Below, in pieces: positions 7,862 to 17,764 of a stretch of 64,000 nucleotides of DNA. The position numbers were made by a program, and so were the translations under genes. Source of the DNA: an uncultured Collinsella sp. (GTDB taxonomy: Bacteria > Actinomycetota > Coriobacteriia > Coriobacteriales > Coriobacteriaceae); NCBI GenBank assembly GCA_934647195.1, contig CAKUFD010000003.1:170519-234518 (forward strand), in the 5' to 3' direction. Each line of letters opens with the position of its first letter. Position 1 is the stretch's first letter. The notes beneath the pieces are model-generated. The model made no database searches. It saw only the letters and a list, made by a program, of their open reading frames with translations, and was not told the origin of the DNA.

Positions 7862-10546
7862 TTACTCCAGCAGGTCCTCGATAAAGCCCACGCGGTAGTT
7901 TTTGAAGACGGCTTCGCCTTCCTCTTGCGTGGCGTCGAGGTCGAGGTCGGCCATGATGCCAAAGTCATGGTCGCCATCTTCGTCGGCAAAGATCTGGTGG
8001 ACATGCCATGCGTGCGCGGTTTGCTCGTCGGTCTCGTCGATGGATAACATCGCGGAGGAGCGGGCGTCGGCATCGGTGAGGATCTCTTCGTGCTGCTCGT
8101 GGTAGGCGTCGAGCGCGCGCTCCCAGCGTGTTGCCGTCATGCCAAAGTCGGCATCGAGTTCACCCAGTTGGTCATAGCGGTCGCGAGCGGCGAGCGTCAC
8201 GCGGCGGATCAAGGCGTTGCGCACCAGCAGGGTGACGCCGCGGCGGTCGGCAACCACCTGGCCCGCCGCCGAGGGCGGTGCCACGTCGAGCGCCGCAGGA
8301 TCGCCTGCCGCCTCCCACTCGTCCACCAGGCTGGAGTCGACGGAACGCACCATAAAGCCCAGCCAGGAGATGATATCTTCCAGCTGCTCGTTGCGCTTTG
8401 CCACGGGCACCGTGCGGTCGAGCGAGCGGAATGCCTCGGCCAGATAGCGCAGCAAGATGCCTTCCGAGCGCGCGATGTTGAGCTTTTGGATATAGCCCTT
8501 AAAGTCGTTGGCGCCCTCCAGCATGTCGCGCAAGACGCTTTTGGGGCTGAGCTCGTAGTCGTTTGCCCAGGGTACCTCGGCGCAATAGGTGGCAAAGGCG
8601 GTGTCGAGCAGGTCCTCGAGCGGTTTGGGGTAGGTGACGTCTTGCAGGCGCTCCTTGCGCTCTTCAAAATCGATGCCGTCTGCCTTCATCTCGGCCATGG
8701 CGCGCGAGCGTGCAGCGCGTTCCTGGGCGCGCAGCACCTGCTTGGGATCTTCGAGCGTGGCCTCGACCATCGAGATAAGGTCGAAGGTGTAGGTATCGCT
8801 TTCCGGGTCGAGCAGTTCGAGCGCGGCGAGCAGGAACGGCGAGAGCGGTTGGTCGAGGGCGAAGTCCTCGGGAAGGTCGACCGTGAGGGCGTAATCCACT
8901 TCGGGCTCGGCGTCTGCGGGGGCGTCCGGCGCGGGCGGCACCTCGGTGCGCACGACGACGCCGGAGTCGATCAGCGTGGCGAAGATCTCGTCGGCACGGA
9001 CGTTGAGCTTGAGTTTTTCCTCGTCGGTTTGCAGGCTTTTGGCGATGAGCTCGCTTACGCGGGCGCGTGCGTCGCCGCCCTGCTCGACCATGGAGAGCAC
9101 CATGGAGTGCGTGATGCGCAGGCGTGGCTTGAGCGTTTCGGGCTGCGTTTCGATGAGGCGTTGGAAGGTCTGCTCATTCCAGGTCACAAAGCCCTCGGGT
9201 GGCTTCTTCTTTTTGATTTTGCGCAGTTTCTTAGGGTCGTCACCGGCCTTGAGGAGAAGCTTGGCATTCTCGATCTCGTGCTCGGGGGCCTCGGCGATGA
9301 CCATACCCTCGGTATCGAAGCCCGAGCGTCCGGCGCGGCCGGCGATCTGATGGAACTCGCGTGCGCGCAGGCGGCGCATCTTGTAGCCGTCGAACTTGGT
9401 GAGTGCGGTGAGCACTACGGTGTGGATGGGCACGTTGATGCCCACGCCCAGCGTGTCGGTGCCGCAGATGACGGGCAGCAAACCCTGCTGCGCGAGCTTC
9501 TCGACAAGTAGGCGATAGCGCGGCAGCATGCCGGCGTGGTGCACGCCCACGCCGCAGCTCAACAGACGCTTGAGGATTTTGCCAAAGGCGGTGGTGAAGC
9601 GCGTGCCGCGTGCCATCTCTTTAATTTGATCGCGCTGTTCTTTGGTGGCAATGCCAAAGTTTGCGAGCGACTGTGCGGTGGAAAGCGCCGCGTCTTGGCT
9701 AAAGTGCACGATGTAGAGCGGCGCCTCGTTGTTGCGCATGGCGAGCTCGACGGTTCCCTCGAGCGGCGTTTTCACGTACTCGTAGGACAGCGGCACGGGG
9801 CGCGGAGCGTCGACCACCAGGTCGACGTCGCTATCGGTGTGCTCGCGCAGGGAGGCCGCGATGGCCGAGACGTCGCCGAGCGTGGCGCTCATCAGCATGA
9901 ACTGGGCATGGGGGAGCGTGAGCAGTGGCACCTGCCAGGCCCATCCGCGATCGGGGTCGGCAAAGAAGTGGAACTCGTCCATGGCCACGCAGCCAACATC
10001 AGCGTCCTCGCCTTCGCGCAGAGCGTCGTTGGCGAGGATCTCGGCTGTGCAGCAAATGACGGGCGCCGAGGTGTTGATGTGCGTGTCGCCGGTGATTATG
10101 CCCACGTTTTCGCGGCCGAGCACCTGCACGAGGTCAAAGAACTTCTCGGATACGAGCGCCTTGATGGGCGCGGTGTAATACGAACGTTTGCCCTGGGCCA
10201 TGCCCATGAAGAGCATGCCGAGCGCGACGAGCGATTTGCCCGAGCCCGTGGGCGTGCCCAGGATGACATGGTTGCCTGCGGCGAGGTCCATAAGGGCCTC
10301 TTCCTGATGTTCCCACAGCTCGATTCCGCGGTCGCCCGTCCATTCCAAGAAACGCTCGAAGGCTTGGTCTGCTTTGAGCCAGGGTTCGGGTTCGGAGCCG
10401 TCTTCCGGTTCCCACCAGCAAGGAGAAAGGGCGCCGAGCGAGCCAAAGGCGGCTTCGGTGCCTGTGCCGCCCGAGAACGAGCTGGCTGCGCCCGCGCCTG
10501 TGACGGTCACGGCGTCCTGGTTGTTGTTTGCTGCATTTTGAGCCAT
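7862..10546 (-). CDS. DEAD/DEAH-box RNA helicase, Ski2/Mtr4-like, DUF3516
   Basis: 894 residues. An N-terminal low-complexity stretch (~1-60) is followed by the helicase core: Walker A LGTPTGSGKS, motif II DEFH (AMDEFHFF), motif III LMSATLGD and motif VI QIAGRAGRSG. The C-terminal half matches the actinobacterial DUF3516 region seen fused to Ski2-like helicases. Such enzymes unwind structured RNA in processing or decay; the role in bacteria is not firmly known. The next gene upstream on the same strand is trmB, 139 bp away. A -10-like CATAAT lies at 10579-10584 (minus strand). Family is secure; function is inferred. Confidence 0.9.
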   Translation of the reverse strand: MAQNAANNNQDAVTVTGAGAASSFSGGTGTEAAFGSLGALSPCWWEPEDGSEPEPWLKADQAFERFLEWTGDRGIELWEHQEEALMDLAAGNHVILGTPTGSGKSLVALGMLFMGMAQGKRSYYTAPIKALVSEKFFDLVQVLGRENVGIITGDTHINTSAPVICCTAEILANDALREGEDADVGCVAMDEFHFFADPDRGWAWQVPLLTLPHAQFMLMSATLGDVSAIAASLREHTDSDVDLVVDAPRPVPLSYEYVKTPLEGTVELAMRNNEAPLYIVHFSQDAALSTAQSLANFGIATKEQRDQIKEMARGTRFTTAFGKILKRLLSCGVGVHHAGMLPRYRLLVEKLAQQGLLPVICGTDTLGVGINVPIHTVVLTALTKFDGYKMRRLRAREFHQIAGRAGRSGFDTEGMVIAEAPEHEIENAKLLLKAGDDPKKLRKIKKKKPPEGFVTWNEQTFQRLIETQPETLKPRLRITHSMVLSMVEQGGDARARVSELIAKSLQTDEEKLKLNVRADEIFATLIDSGVVVRTEVPPAPDAPADAEPEVDYALTVDLPEDFALDQPLSPFLLAALELLDPESDTYTFDLISMVEATLEDPKQVLRAQERAARSRAMAEMKADGIDFEERKERLQDVTYPKPLEDLLDTAFATYCAEVPWANDYELSPKSVLRDMLEGANDFKGYIQKLNIARSEGILLRYLAEAFRSLDRTVPVAKRNEQLEDIISWLGFMVRSVDSSLVDEWEAAGDPAALDVAPPSAAGQVVADRRGVTLLVRNALIRRVTLAARDRYDQLGELDADFGMTATRWERALDAYHEQHEEILTDADARSSAMLSIDETDEQTAHAWHVHQIFADEDGDHDFGIMADLDLDATQEEGEAVFKNYRVGFIEDLLE

Positions 10547-10685
10547 GCGCGCTGCTTTCTCTCGAATTTGTCCGCCAACTATTATGGCCGAGACATGCGA
10601 CGCTAGGCCCCAACATGGAAAAAGTCCTTATCGGCTGGCGTGGGGGCGACGGAAACGCGGATTATTTGATGCGGGCTAAGATCCG

Positions 10686-11522
10686 TTAGCCCTGCGGGAG
10701 GCGGTCTTTGCCTTTGCGCATGCGGTTTTTGAAGTTCTCAACGGCCTCTTCCATGCCGAGGGGCACGTAATTGAGGCTTTCGAGGTCTTGCGGCAGATAG
10801 CAGGCGAGGCTTTGCTCTTGTGCGCGGCCCGCTTCGAGTTGGGTTTCGCTCGGGAGCGCGTCGGGGGTGGCGCAGATGCCATAAACGTATGCGCCCATAT
10901 CGCGCGTGCGCTGCTCATATTCGGTCATGGGGTGTTCGGGGTGCTCGGTGCGCACGTCGTCGCTGATCCAAAGTGCCTGGTAGCCCGCGGCTTCGAATTG
11001 ACCTAGGGCATAGTCGCGCAGCGGCTTGCTGTCGGTGCGCAGCGTGACGGTTCCGCCTGCGGCGAGGAGTGAACGAAAACTCGCGAGTGTATCGACGTAG
11101 ACGAGCCGCTGCCTGGCATGGCGCGCTTTAGGGCACGGAGTGGGGAAGTTGAGCGTGATGGCATCGAGCTCGCCGGTGGCAAAAATGCGCGCGAGCGAGC
11201 CCGCTTTGCGCGGGGTCAGGACTGCGTTCGCGATGCCTGCTTCAACAACACGTTGTGCGGCATAGGCGATGCAGATGGGTTCTTGATCGGCGCCGATAAA
11301 GAGGGTGTCGGGTTCAACTTTGGCGCGCTCTACCAGGTATGTTCCTTTGCCGCAGCCAAGGTCGAGGTGAAGACGGGCAAAGGGCTTGTGGCCGACGGCG
11401 GTGCACGCCTCGCGCCAATGGCCGGCATAGCCTTCGGGGCTCGTCTCGATTGCGTCGGCATAGCGCTCCAGACGCTCCTCTAGCACAAAGTTCTTGGGGG
11501 TTCTGACGTGCAAGCTTCCCAT
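10686..11522 (-). CDS. trmB: tRNA (guanine-N7)-methyltransferase
   Basis: Methylates G46 of tRNA using SAM. The TrmB layout is clear: SAM-binding LDLGCGKGTYLVERA, acidic GADQEP, and LNFPTPCPKARHARQRL, corresponding to the family FPDPWPKxRHxKRR motif. Here Thr and Cys replace the usual Asp and Trp, a notable departure at the catalytic loop. Start taken at ATG 11522 (MGSLHVRTPKNF, SD GGAG) rather than the 12-residue longer frame. About 278 residues, longer than E. coli TrmB (239), with a C-terminal extension. Divergent from the NERD gene. Confidence 0.82.
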   Translation of the reverse strand: MGSLHVRTPKNFVLEERLERYADAIETSPEGYAGHWREACTAVGHKPFARLHLDLGCGKGTYLVERAKVEPDTLFIGADQEPICIAYAAQRVVEAGIANAVLTPRKAGSLARIFATGELDAITLNFPTPCPKARHARQRLVYVDTLASFRSLLAAGGTVTLRTDSKPLRDYALGQFEAAGYQALWISDDVRTEHPEHPMTEYEQRTRDMGAYVYGICATPDALPSETQLEAGRAQEQSLACYLPQDLESLNYVPLGMEEAVENFKNRMRKGKDRLPQG

Positions 11523-11617
11523 GGGTCTCCAATAGATGCGTCCAAATCGTGTCCGCACGAGGGGATATCGTTTTTACCAGATTAGAGTACCGTCACGTTC
11601 CAGCGTTTGGTGGGGCT

Positions 11618-12931
11618 ATGGGAAAGAAAACGAAGAAACAGAATCACCGCGCGCGGCCTTTGCCGCAAAATGTCGCCGCTATCGGTCCGCAGTCTCTCAA
11701 TCGACCGGACCCGTCTGTGGTTTGCCCGCATTGTCTGGGAGCCTTCGTGCTCTCGACGGCGATGCTTTCCGGCTGGCGTACGGTTTGCCCGCATTGCGGG
11801 ATGGTTATTGCTCCCGGTGATTATGATGAGCGTCGGGCGGAGATCTCAAAGAACGCATCTGCGGCAAGTGGGGCGGCAAGCCCTATCCTCTCTCGCCGTA
11901 ATCGGATCGCAGCGAAGCATTTCAAAACGCGTTTTTCTCTCTTGAAGCATTGGTATGCGTGGAGAATCAGGCGTATCAACGAGGACAATCAGGAAGTTTT
12001 GGTCGCTTGGGATAAGGCGAAGCGTCAATTGAGTGCGGCGGAGCAGTTTGCGTTCTCACGCTACTACACGAGCTCTTGGTTCCAGCTGACGGGCAAGCCG
12101 CTTGAGCGCGGGGAGATCGACCCGCTTGAACCCTATCGCCTGATGTCGCGGTATGGTGAGGAGGGTCAATATCGGCTCAAGGCTGCAAAGGGAAAGAACA
12201 GGGTGGGCCGCGGCCTGCAGGCCGAGTGGTTCGTGTACAGCACCTTGGATGAGCGGGTGCATGCCGAGGGGGCGCTGCGAGGGGCTCGCGTGTGTCCGAA
12301 TCTGTATATTGGAAACGGCAGTGCCGATGAGCTGCAGCAAGGGTCGTCGGGGAGTTGGTCTGGATCGCGCTTTGGCTATCTGCGAACGCGAGGGACGTTA
12401 AGACCGCTTTTCAGCCAGATTGATTGCGCGGTGCTAACCGAGCATGCGGTCTACATCCTTGAGGTCAAGTCTTGCTACGCCCATGTTGCGGTCGATGCGA
12501 ACGGAAACGTGCTCTCCTATGCGGGGACAAAAGATCTTGTTGATAGAAATAAGAGCTCGCGGAATCGCAACGGGGACGTTCGGCAGTGCGCGCGCCACGC
12601 CTCTGCGTTCGCAACGCGTTATCCGCAGATTCCCTTCGAGCGCATCTTTGAGATAGTCGTCTACGTTGATCCATTCTCGATGGCGAATGAACGCCCGTGG
12701 ATGATCGATAATGCCTGTGTGGCTACCCTTGGCTGCGAGGGAGAGTCTTTTATCGATGTGATTGAGGGCACGGAGCGGAGCCTACAGGGGCTTTCGCCTC
12801 TCTTCTCAAAAGACGAGCTCGACCGTTTTTCGGACTGTCTTGTTGGGGAATCCGGAGACCCCAACGGGCGAAAGGAGTTTCTCCACCTCGAGCGCCTGCG
12901 TAAACTGACGCCCATGCGCGAATGCTGTTAG
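11618..12931 (+). CDS. NERD-domain protein with N-terminal zinc ribbon
   Basis: About 437 residues. The N-terminus has two CPHC motifs (VCPHCLGAF and VCPHCGMVI), a classic zinc ribbon, followed by a basic helical stretch. Around residues 265-340 there is a NERD (nuclease-related) core: FSQIDCAVLTEHAVYILEVKS, with the acidic residue and the Glu-Val-Lys motif of restriction-like nucleases. ATG 11618 is preceded by GGTGGGG; upstream in-frame Mets are poorer. It may process DNA or RNA, but NERD proteins are poorly characterised. It stands alone, convergent with a methyltransferase gene 18 bp downstream. Confidence 0.75.
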   Translation: MGKKTKKQNHRARPLPQNVAAIGPQSLNRPDPSVVCPHCLGAFVLSTAMLSGWRTVCPHCGMVIAPGDYDERRAEISKNASAASGAASPILSRRNRIAAKHFKTRFSLLKHWYAWRIRRINEDNQEVLVAWDKAKRQLSAAEQFAFSRYYTSSWFQLTGKPLERGEIDPLEPYRLMSRYGEEGQYRLKAAKGKNRVGRGLQAEWFVYSTLDERVHAEGALRGARVCPNLYIGNGSADELQQGSSGSWSGSRFGYLRTRGTLRPLFSQIDCAVLTEHAVYILEVKSCYAHVAVDANGNVLSYAGTKDLVDRNKSSRNRNGDVRQCARHASAFATRYPQIPFERIFEIVVYVDPFSMANERPWMIDNACVATLGCEGESFIDVIEGTERSLQGLSPLFSKDELDRFSDCLVGESGDPNGRKEFLHLERLRKLTPMRECC

Positions 12932-12949
12932 GTGAATGCTGCCAGGCCA

Positions 12950-13795
12950 TCAGGCTCTTTGCAAGATGACATAACGATTGAGCTCGCCGCTGTGTCCGTC
13001 GGCGTGGAAGCGCGTCAGCTCGCGCACGGGGACGCTTCCACCTCCGCTCAAGGCGTTCACTCCCGTTACCAGGTCGGTAATTTGCTGGTCGTCAAAGTGG
13101 TGGCAGTACCGATAGGCGCGATGGTCGTTTTGCCAGCCGATGAGGTGGTCGCCCGGTTCGAACTGCGAAGGATTATACCCTTCGAATGGCGGCGTGAGCT
13201 CGGCGCGGGCTTCGGCTCGAACAGCCTTGCGCGCCATGCGCTCATCGTTCATGAATTCCCAGAAGCTGATGGCGATGATGCCGCCCGGGCGCGTTTGGCG
13301 CACCAAGGCATCGAGCACGCGCACGCGGTATTCGCACGACGGCACGTGATGCATAAAGCCAAAGCAGACCGAAATGTCGGCAAGCGGGGCATCGAAGACC
13401 ACATCGGGCATATCGGCGGGGTTGAGCTTCATCGGCGTGCCAAGCACGTCGAGTTCTTGAAAATGCAGATTGGGGATGCGTCGAGCGTATCCGCCCTCAT
13501 CGATGGCTAAGTCTTGGCATGAGTCGATGCCGTAGAACTCGAGAGAGCAGTCGGCGTGGGCAGAAGAACTCAGGCGGCCGAGGGCGAAGTTTTCGAATCG
13601 CATATTGCCACAGGCGAGGTCGAAGACGCGGATGGGTTGCTCGCTGTTGGTCGTGCCGATCTTCTCAAGTGCGATGTCCATGGTGCGCACCCAGCCGGGC
13701 CACGGGGCTCGGCGCGTGTCGGAAAAGGAAGCGGCGTGCTCGCGATAGAACGTGTTGTTGAGCTGGATGAGCGACGAGGCGAAATCGCGGTTCAC
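12950..13795 (-). CDS. Class I SAM-dependent methyltransferase (Trm9/ALKBH8-like pattern)
   Basis: About 281 residues. The SAM site is VFDLACGNMRFE. Before it comes NNTFYREHAASFSDTRRAPW, which resembles the start of Trm9/ALKBH8-type tRNA wobble-uridine methyltransferases (Y..IA..FS.TR..PWP). After it come the motifs DISVCFGFMHHV and GGIIAISFWEF. Start chosen at GTG 13795, with GGGAGGAG 9 nt upstream; an ATG at 13930 would add 45 unconserved residues. An Elp3-like gene is encoded 2 kb away, and Elp3 makes the wobble precursor that Trm9-like enzymes methylate, so the two may act in one pathway. That link is inference. Confidence 0.75.
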   Translation of the reverse strand: MNRDFASSLIQLNNTFYREHAASFSDTRRAPWPGWVRTMDIALEKIGTTNSEQPIRVFDLACGNMRFENFALGRLSSSAHADCSLEFYGIDSCQDLAIDEGGYARRIPNLHFQELDVLGTPMKLNPADMPDVVFDAPLADISVCFGFMHHVPSCEYRVRVLDALVRQTRPGGIIAISFWEFMNDERMARKAVRAEARAELTPPFEGYNPSQFEPGDHLIGWQNDHRAYRYCHHFDDQQITDLVTGVNALSGGGSVPVRELTRFHADGHSGELNRYVILQRA

Positions 13796-14063
13796 GGCGT
13801 GGAGCTCCTCCCGTTGACAGGCGCGGAATAAACTGCATGACCATACTACCGTTTGCGTTGCAACAGGGACAACCAGGTGGGCGTCATTGCTTTGTTTGGA
13901 CACATTTTCGCAGCTCATATGCCCCCGCAACCGCCGGTTGTCAAAAATCTCACTAGAATAGGTGGCGTGCTTTTGGCGGTGGCGGATAGATTTTTAACTG
14001 TGCAAGGCGCCTCAAAAACAAAAATGGTCCGGCGGCACGGCTGGCAAAAGCATAGGAGGAACT

Positions 14064-14846
14064 ATGAACGTTGAAACTGCGCAGCGGCTCGCCGATCTTC
14101 GCCGCAGCAAAGGCTTTAGCCAAGAAGGGCTGGCGCGAAAGCTGGGTCTTTCGCGTCAAGCGGTCAGCAAATGGGAGCGCGCGGAGAGTTCTCCCGATAC
14201 CGAGAATCTCATCTCGCTCGCCAAGCTCTATGGCGTGAGCCTGGACGAGCTACTCAATCCGAGCGACGAGATCGAGGACGATATCGAGTTTGAGAACGAG
14301 GACCGCGCCCGTCAGCGCGAGGCGGAGGCGGCGGAGCGCGCGCGTACCCATGAGGCGGCCGCACGCGCTACCGAGGCGGCAACACAGGCGAGTGATGCTG
14401 CGGCCAAGGCGGCGCAGGCGGCAAGCTGGAGTGCGCAAGCCGCCAATGCGGCGACGGCGCAAGTGACGAGCGTCGGTGCGGCCAGCCCGACTCCGGTAAA
14501 GGGTCCGTTCCAGTCGTTCCCGTATTGGGCCGTGTGCTGGCTGCTGTTCTTTTTGCTGATGTTTCCGTTTGGGACCGGACCCTTTGCCGCACTGATCTTC
14601 TTTACGATTCCCATTTACCACTGGGTGGCACGTGCTCTTGATGGCGATTGGGCGCGCGGGGATATCCAGGTTGGTCCAGCACCGATGGCGGCTGGCGTGC
14701 CTGCGGCGACCGATACCCAAGTGCTCACTTCCGCTGTGCTGGACGAAGCGACAGGGGCGAACAATGGCGCTCCGATAATGGATCATGACGCGGCAGACGT
14801 CTCAACCAGCGCTGAGTCGAGCGCCAAAGAAGGTGATGAACGATGA
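14064..14846 (+). CDS. XRE-family HTH regulator with coiled Ala-rich linker and membrane segments
   Basis: 260 residues. Residues 1-70 are a Cro/CI-type HTH (LRRSKGFSQEGLARKLGLSR, QAVSKWERAESSPDTENL). Residues ~80-135 are Ala/Glu/Arg-rich and likely coiled-coil. Two hydrophobic segments follow (~150-170 and ~172-190). SD AGGAGG, 5-6 nt from ATG. It overlaps the next gene by 4 bp (ATGA), so the pair is translationally coupled. The layout suggests a membrane-anchored transcription factor that senses envelope state. Its closest relative in this window is the minus-strand gene starting at 27735. Confidence 0.85.
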   Translation: MNVETAQRLADLRRSKGFSQEGLARKLGLSRQAVSKWERAESSPDTENLISLAKLYGVSLDELLNPSDEIEDDIEFENEDRARQREAEAAERARTHEAAARATEAATQASDAAAKAAQAASWSAQAANAATAQVTSVGAASPTPVKGPFQSFPYWAVCWLLFFLLMFPFGTGPFAALIFFTIPIYHWVARALDGDWARGDIQVGPAPMAAGVPAATDTQVLTSAVLDEATGANNGAPIMDHDAADVSTSAESSAKEGDER

Positions 14847-15739
14847 AGCTTTCGCATGAATCCAGGGTGCGCCTGGGTGTCGGTATCGGAGCGTTTGTGC
14901 TTATCATCGGGCTTGTCTTTGGCATTTCACGGACTTTGATTCATTTTGATGGACCGTTGGGCCTTAGCGATCTTACATCCGTCTTGTCTGGTCTGGGCGA
15001 TGAGGTTGACGAGGTTGATCTCTCGGATGACGGTAACTACTCCGTCCGGCCTCAACAGCTTTCGAGTGAGACCTTTGATGCTGACTCATTCCAGTCGCTT
15101 GACTTGGACATGACGTCAGGCACGGTCGAGGTCAAGCACGTCTCCGGCGGGCAGGTACGCGTCATCGAAAACGGTCGTGTGGCAAAGGGAACAGTTGCCT
15201 TCGATGCGGCAACCCAGAATCTGGCCGAGGTCAAGGGCTCTACGCTCAAGATCAGCCAGGTCGATTGCGATGACGAACGCGCAATCGACCGCACGGTCAC
15301 CGTTGAGCTGCCGCGCGAGGTTGCCGATAACCTGGTGGGCATTACAGCGAACGTGGGGTCGGGAGACCTGACAGTCACGGGCATTGCGTGCCACGATCTC
15401 GATTTGACGATGGATTCGGGAGACGTCGAGTTTAGAGGCACCGTAACCGACACCTTGAATGCCGAGGTCGGTTCGGGCGATGCGACGTTTGAATTGTATC
15501 AGGCCCCTGCGAATTCGATGGATGTTACCGTGGACTCGGGCGATGTGGAGATAAAGGTCCCGAATTCTACGGGCTTCAAGGCGAGCCTCACCGTGGGCAG
15601 CGGCGATTTTGAGAGCGATTTCCTTCCGCTTGGCTACGATGGTGAGACCATCTTGAACCATGAGTTCGACAACGGTGATAAGTCTGCCACGTATCGTTTT
15701 GAGGTCGGTTCGGGTGATATGTCGTTCGATCCGGAATGA
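14843..15739 (+). CDS. DUF4097-family membrane-anchored beta-repeat protein
   Basis: 298 residues. One N-terminal membrane helix (~10-32), then an acidic stretch, then the DUF4097/bactofilin-like beta-strand repeats: alternating DMTSGTVEVK, NVGSGDLTV, DSGDVEF, VGSGDATF, DSGDVEI, VGSGDFES and VGSGDMSF. These form a right-handed beta-solenoid in the family. Coupled to the XRE membrane regulator by a 4 bp overlap. In the related LiaG/YvlB families, DUF4097 proteins are part of cell-envelope stress modules; the same role here is inferred. Confidence 0.85.
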   Translation: MKLSHESRVRLGVGIGAFVLIIGLVFGISRTLIHFDGPLGLSDLTSVLSGLGDEVDEVDLSDDGNYSVRPQQLSSETFDADSFQSLDLDMTSGTVEVKHVSGGQVRVIENGRVAKGTVAFDAATQNLAEVKGSTLKISQVDCDDERAIDRTVTVELPREVADNLVGITANVGSGDLTVTGIACHDLDLTMDSGDVEFRGTVTDTLNAEVGSGDATFELYQAPANSMDVTVDSGDVEIKVPNSTGFKASLTVGSGDFESDFLPLGYDGETILNHEFDNGDKSATYRFEVGSGDMSFDPE

Positions 15740-15791
15740 CGACGGTGGGCTGAGTCCGCAAACATAGATGCATAGGCATGCTCTTTGATGG

Positions 15792-15830
15792 AGGCGCCGG
15801 GGCCGTGGTCGGCTTCGGCGCCTTTGCCTT
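15792..15830 (+). terminator. Rho-independent-like terminator after the DUF4097 gene
   Basis: Arms AGGCGCCG (15792-15799) and CGGCGCCT (15816-15823), followed by a weak T-rich run (TTTGCCTTT). It separates the XRE/DUF4097 pair from the Elp3-like gene that starts 13 bp on. Confidence 0.55.
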
Positions 15831-15842
15831 TACAATGGGGGC

Positions 15843-17762
15843 ATGGAACAGATTATCTTGAACATACTCGAGGCCCTGCGTCGCGGTGAGACCGTGGACG
15901 ACAAGGCGCTCGTCAAACTGATACACGCCGAGGCGCGCCGTGAGAGCGCGGACAAGCGCATGCTCGCGAAACGCCGTCTGTTGCCGTTTTACCAGCGGGT
16001 TAAACGTGAGGACAACGAGCGATGGTCCGCGTGGAATGTTACGCCCGAGCTCGAGCAGCGCCTGCTGCAGGTGCTGCGCATGAAGCCGCGCCGCACGGCT
16101 TCGGGCGTGGCGACCATCACTGTCATTACTAAGCCGTGGCCGTGCTCGGGCGATTGCCTGTTTTGCCCTAACGACTTGCGCATGCCCAAGAGTTATCTGC
16201 ATGCCGAGCCCGCGTGCGCTCGTGCGGAGCAAAACTGCTTTGACCCGTACCTGCAGGTGAGTGCCCGTTTGACGGCGCTCACGCAGATGGGGCACGCGAC
16301 CGATAAGATCGAGCTCATCGTGCTCGGCGGCACCTGGAGCGACTATCCGCGTGAGTACCAAATCTGGTTTGTGACCGAACTCTTCCGTGCCCTCAACGAC
16401 AACGCCGTGGCGGGCGTGGCGGCAAACCCCATGCTTGCAGACCCGGGTGTGTCCACGCGCGAGCGCGCGGCAAAGCTGTTGGAACAAACCGATCCGCACG
16501 AGGTCCCGCAGGCGGTTCTCAATCGACGCGCACGCTATCGCGACTTGGGCATCTTGACGGATGCGGAGGCGATTGCGTACGAGGTCGCGCCGTTCCAGCA
16601 GCGCATTGACGATATGGCCGATGCGGACGCTACATACAATCGCTGCGTGGCGAAGCTCTACAGTAAAAACTCTCCGCAGGCGAAGGCTGCAGAGTTTCAG
16701 GTGGGCACGCTCGAGGAGCTCGAGCGCCAGCAGCATATCAACGAGACCGCCGCGCATCGCGTGGTGGGCCTTGTGATCGAGACGCGCCCCGATGCCGTGA
16801 CGCCGCAGGCCCTTACACTCATTCGACGCCTGGGCGCCACGAAGATACAGATGGGCGTGCAGAGTCTGAATCAGCACATTCTCGACCTTAACGAGCGCGG
16901 CATCCAAATTGAGCGCATCGCTCAGGCGTTCGACCTGCTGCGCATCTTTGGTTTTAAGATTCATGCCCACGCAATGGCCAACCTCTTGGGCGCCACGCCC
17001 GAGCAGGACAAGCTCGATTACAAGCGCCTGGTGAGCGAGGCCGCATTCCAACCCGACGAGATCAAGCTCTATCCTTGCGCGCTCATCGAGGGCGCGCGCC
17101 TGTGCGCAAACTACGAGAACGGCTCGTGGCGCCCCTACACTGAAGACGAGCTGCTCGATGTCCTTGCCGACGACGTCTTGGCAACACCGGCGTTCACGCG
17201 TATTTCCCGCATGATCAGGGACTTTTCCTCGGGGGATATCAAAGTGGGCAACAAGAAGCCCAACCTCCGCCAGCTGGTTGAGTTGCGCCTGAGACAAGAC
17301 CAGGGAGCGACCCGCCGCGTCGAGGAGATTCGCTACCGAGAGATTGCCGGGCGCGAGGTGACCCTCGACGAGCTTCGTCTTGACGTTGTGCCCTACGAGA
17401 CCACCAATACAAGCGAGCGCTTCTTGCAATGGATCGATGATGAAAACCGCATTGCCGGATTCCTGCGACTCTCTTTGCCAAGCCAGGAGTACGTGCGCGA
17501 CCACGCCGTGGAACTTCCTGTGCATCAGAGCGAAGCGATGATTCGCGAGGTGCACGTGTACGGCAAAGTGGCGCACCTGCATGCCGCGGGCAACGGCGCG
17601 CAGCACATGGGCCTGGGGCGCCATCTGATCGAACGGGCGTGCAAGATGGCGCGCGAGGCGGGGTATGAGCGCATCAACGTGATCTCGGCCATTGGAACCA
17701 GGGAGTATTATCGAGCTCAGGGATTTGTCGATAACGGCCTTTATCAAACGCGGGAGCTGTAG
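15843..17762 (+). CDS. Elp3-like radical SAM / GNAT tRNA-modifying enzyme
   Basis: 639 residues, the Elp3 length. Radical SAM Fe-S motif C-x3-C-x2-C in PCSGDCLFCPND, then the Elp3-conserved KSY region, VIETRPD, the MGVQSL block and KIHAHAMANLLGATP; the C-terminal ~150 residues are a GNAT acetyltransferase (GAQHMGLGRHLIERACKMAR). Elp3 makes the carboxymethyl group at wobble uridine 34 of tRNA from acetyl-CoA and SAM. Followed 2 bp later by the spermidine-synthase-like gene; the pair is likely cotranscribed. Confidence 0.9.
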   Translation: MEQIILNILEALRRGETVDDKALVKLIHAEARRESADKRMLAKRRLLPFYQRVKREDNERWSAWNVTPELEQRLLQVLRMKPRRTASGVATITVITKPWPCSGDCLFCPNDLRMPKSYLHAEPACARAEQNCFDPYLQVSARLTALTQMGHATDKIELIVLGGTWSDYPREYQIWFVTELFRALNDNAVAGVAANPMLADPGVSTRERAAKLLEQTDPHEVPQAVLNRRARYRDLGILTDAEAIAYEVAPFQQRIDDMADADATYNRCVAKLYSKNSPQAKAAEFQVGTLEELERQQHINETAAHRVVGLVIETRPDAVTPQALTLIRRLGATKIQMGVQSLNQHILDLNERGIQIERIAQAFDLLRIFGFKIHAHAMANLLGATPEQDKLDYKRLVSEAAFQPDEIKLYPCALIEGARLCANYENGSWRPYTEDELLDVLADDVLATPAFTRISRMIRDFSSGDIKVGNKKPNLRQLVELRLRQDQGATRRVEEIRYREIAGREVTLDELRLDVVPYETTNTSERFLQWIDDENRIAGFLRLSLPSQEYVRDHAVELPVHQSEAMIREVHVYGKVAHLHAAGNGAQHMGLGRHLIERACKMAREAGYERINVISAIGTREYYRAQGFVDNGLYQTREL

Positions 17763-17764
17763 CT

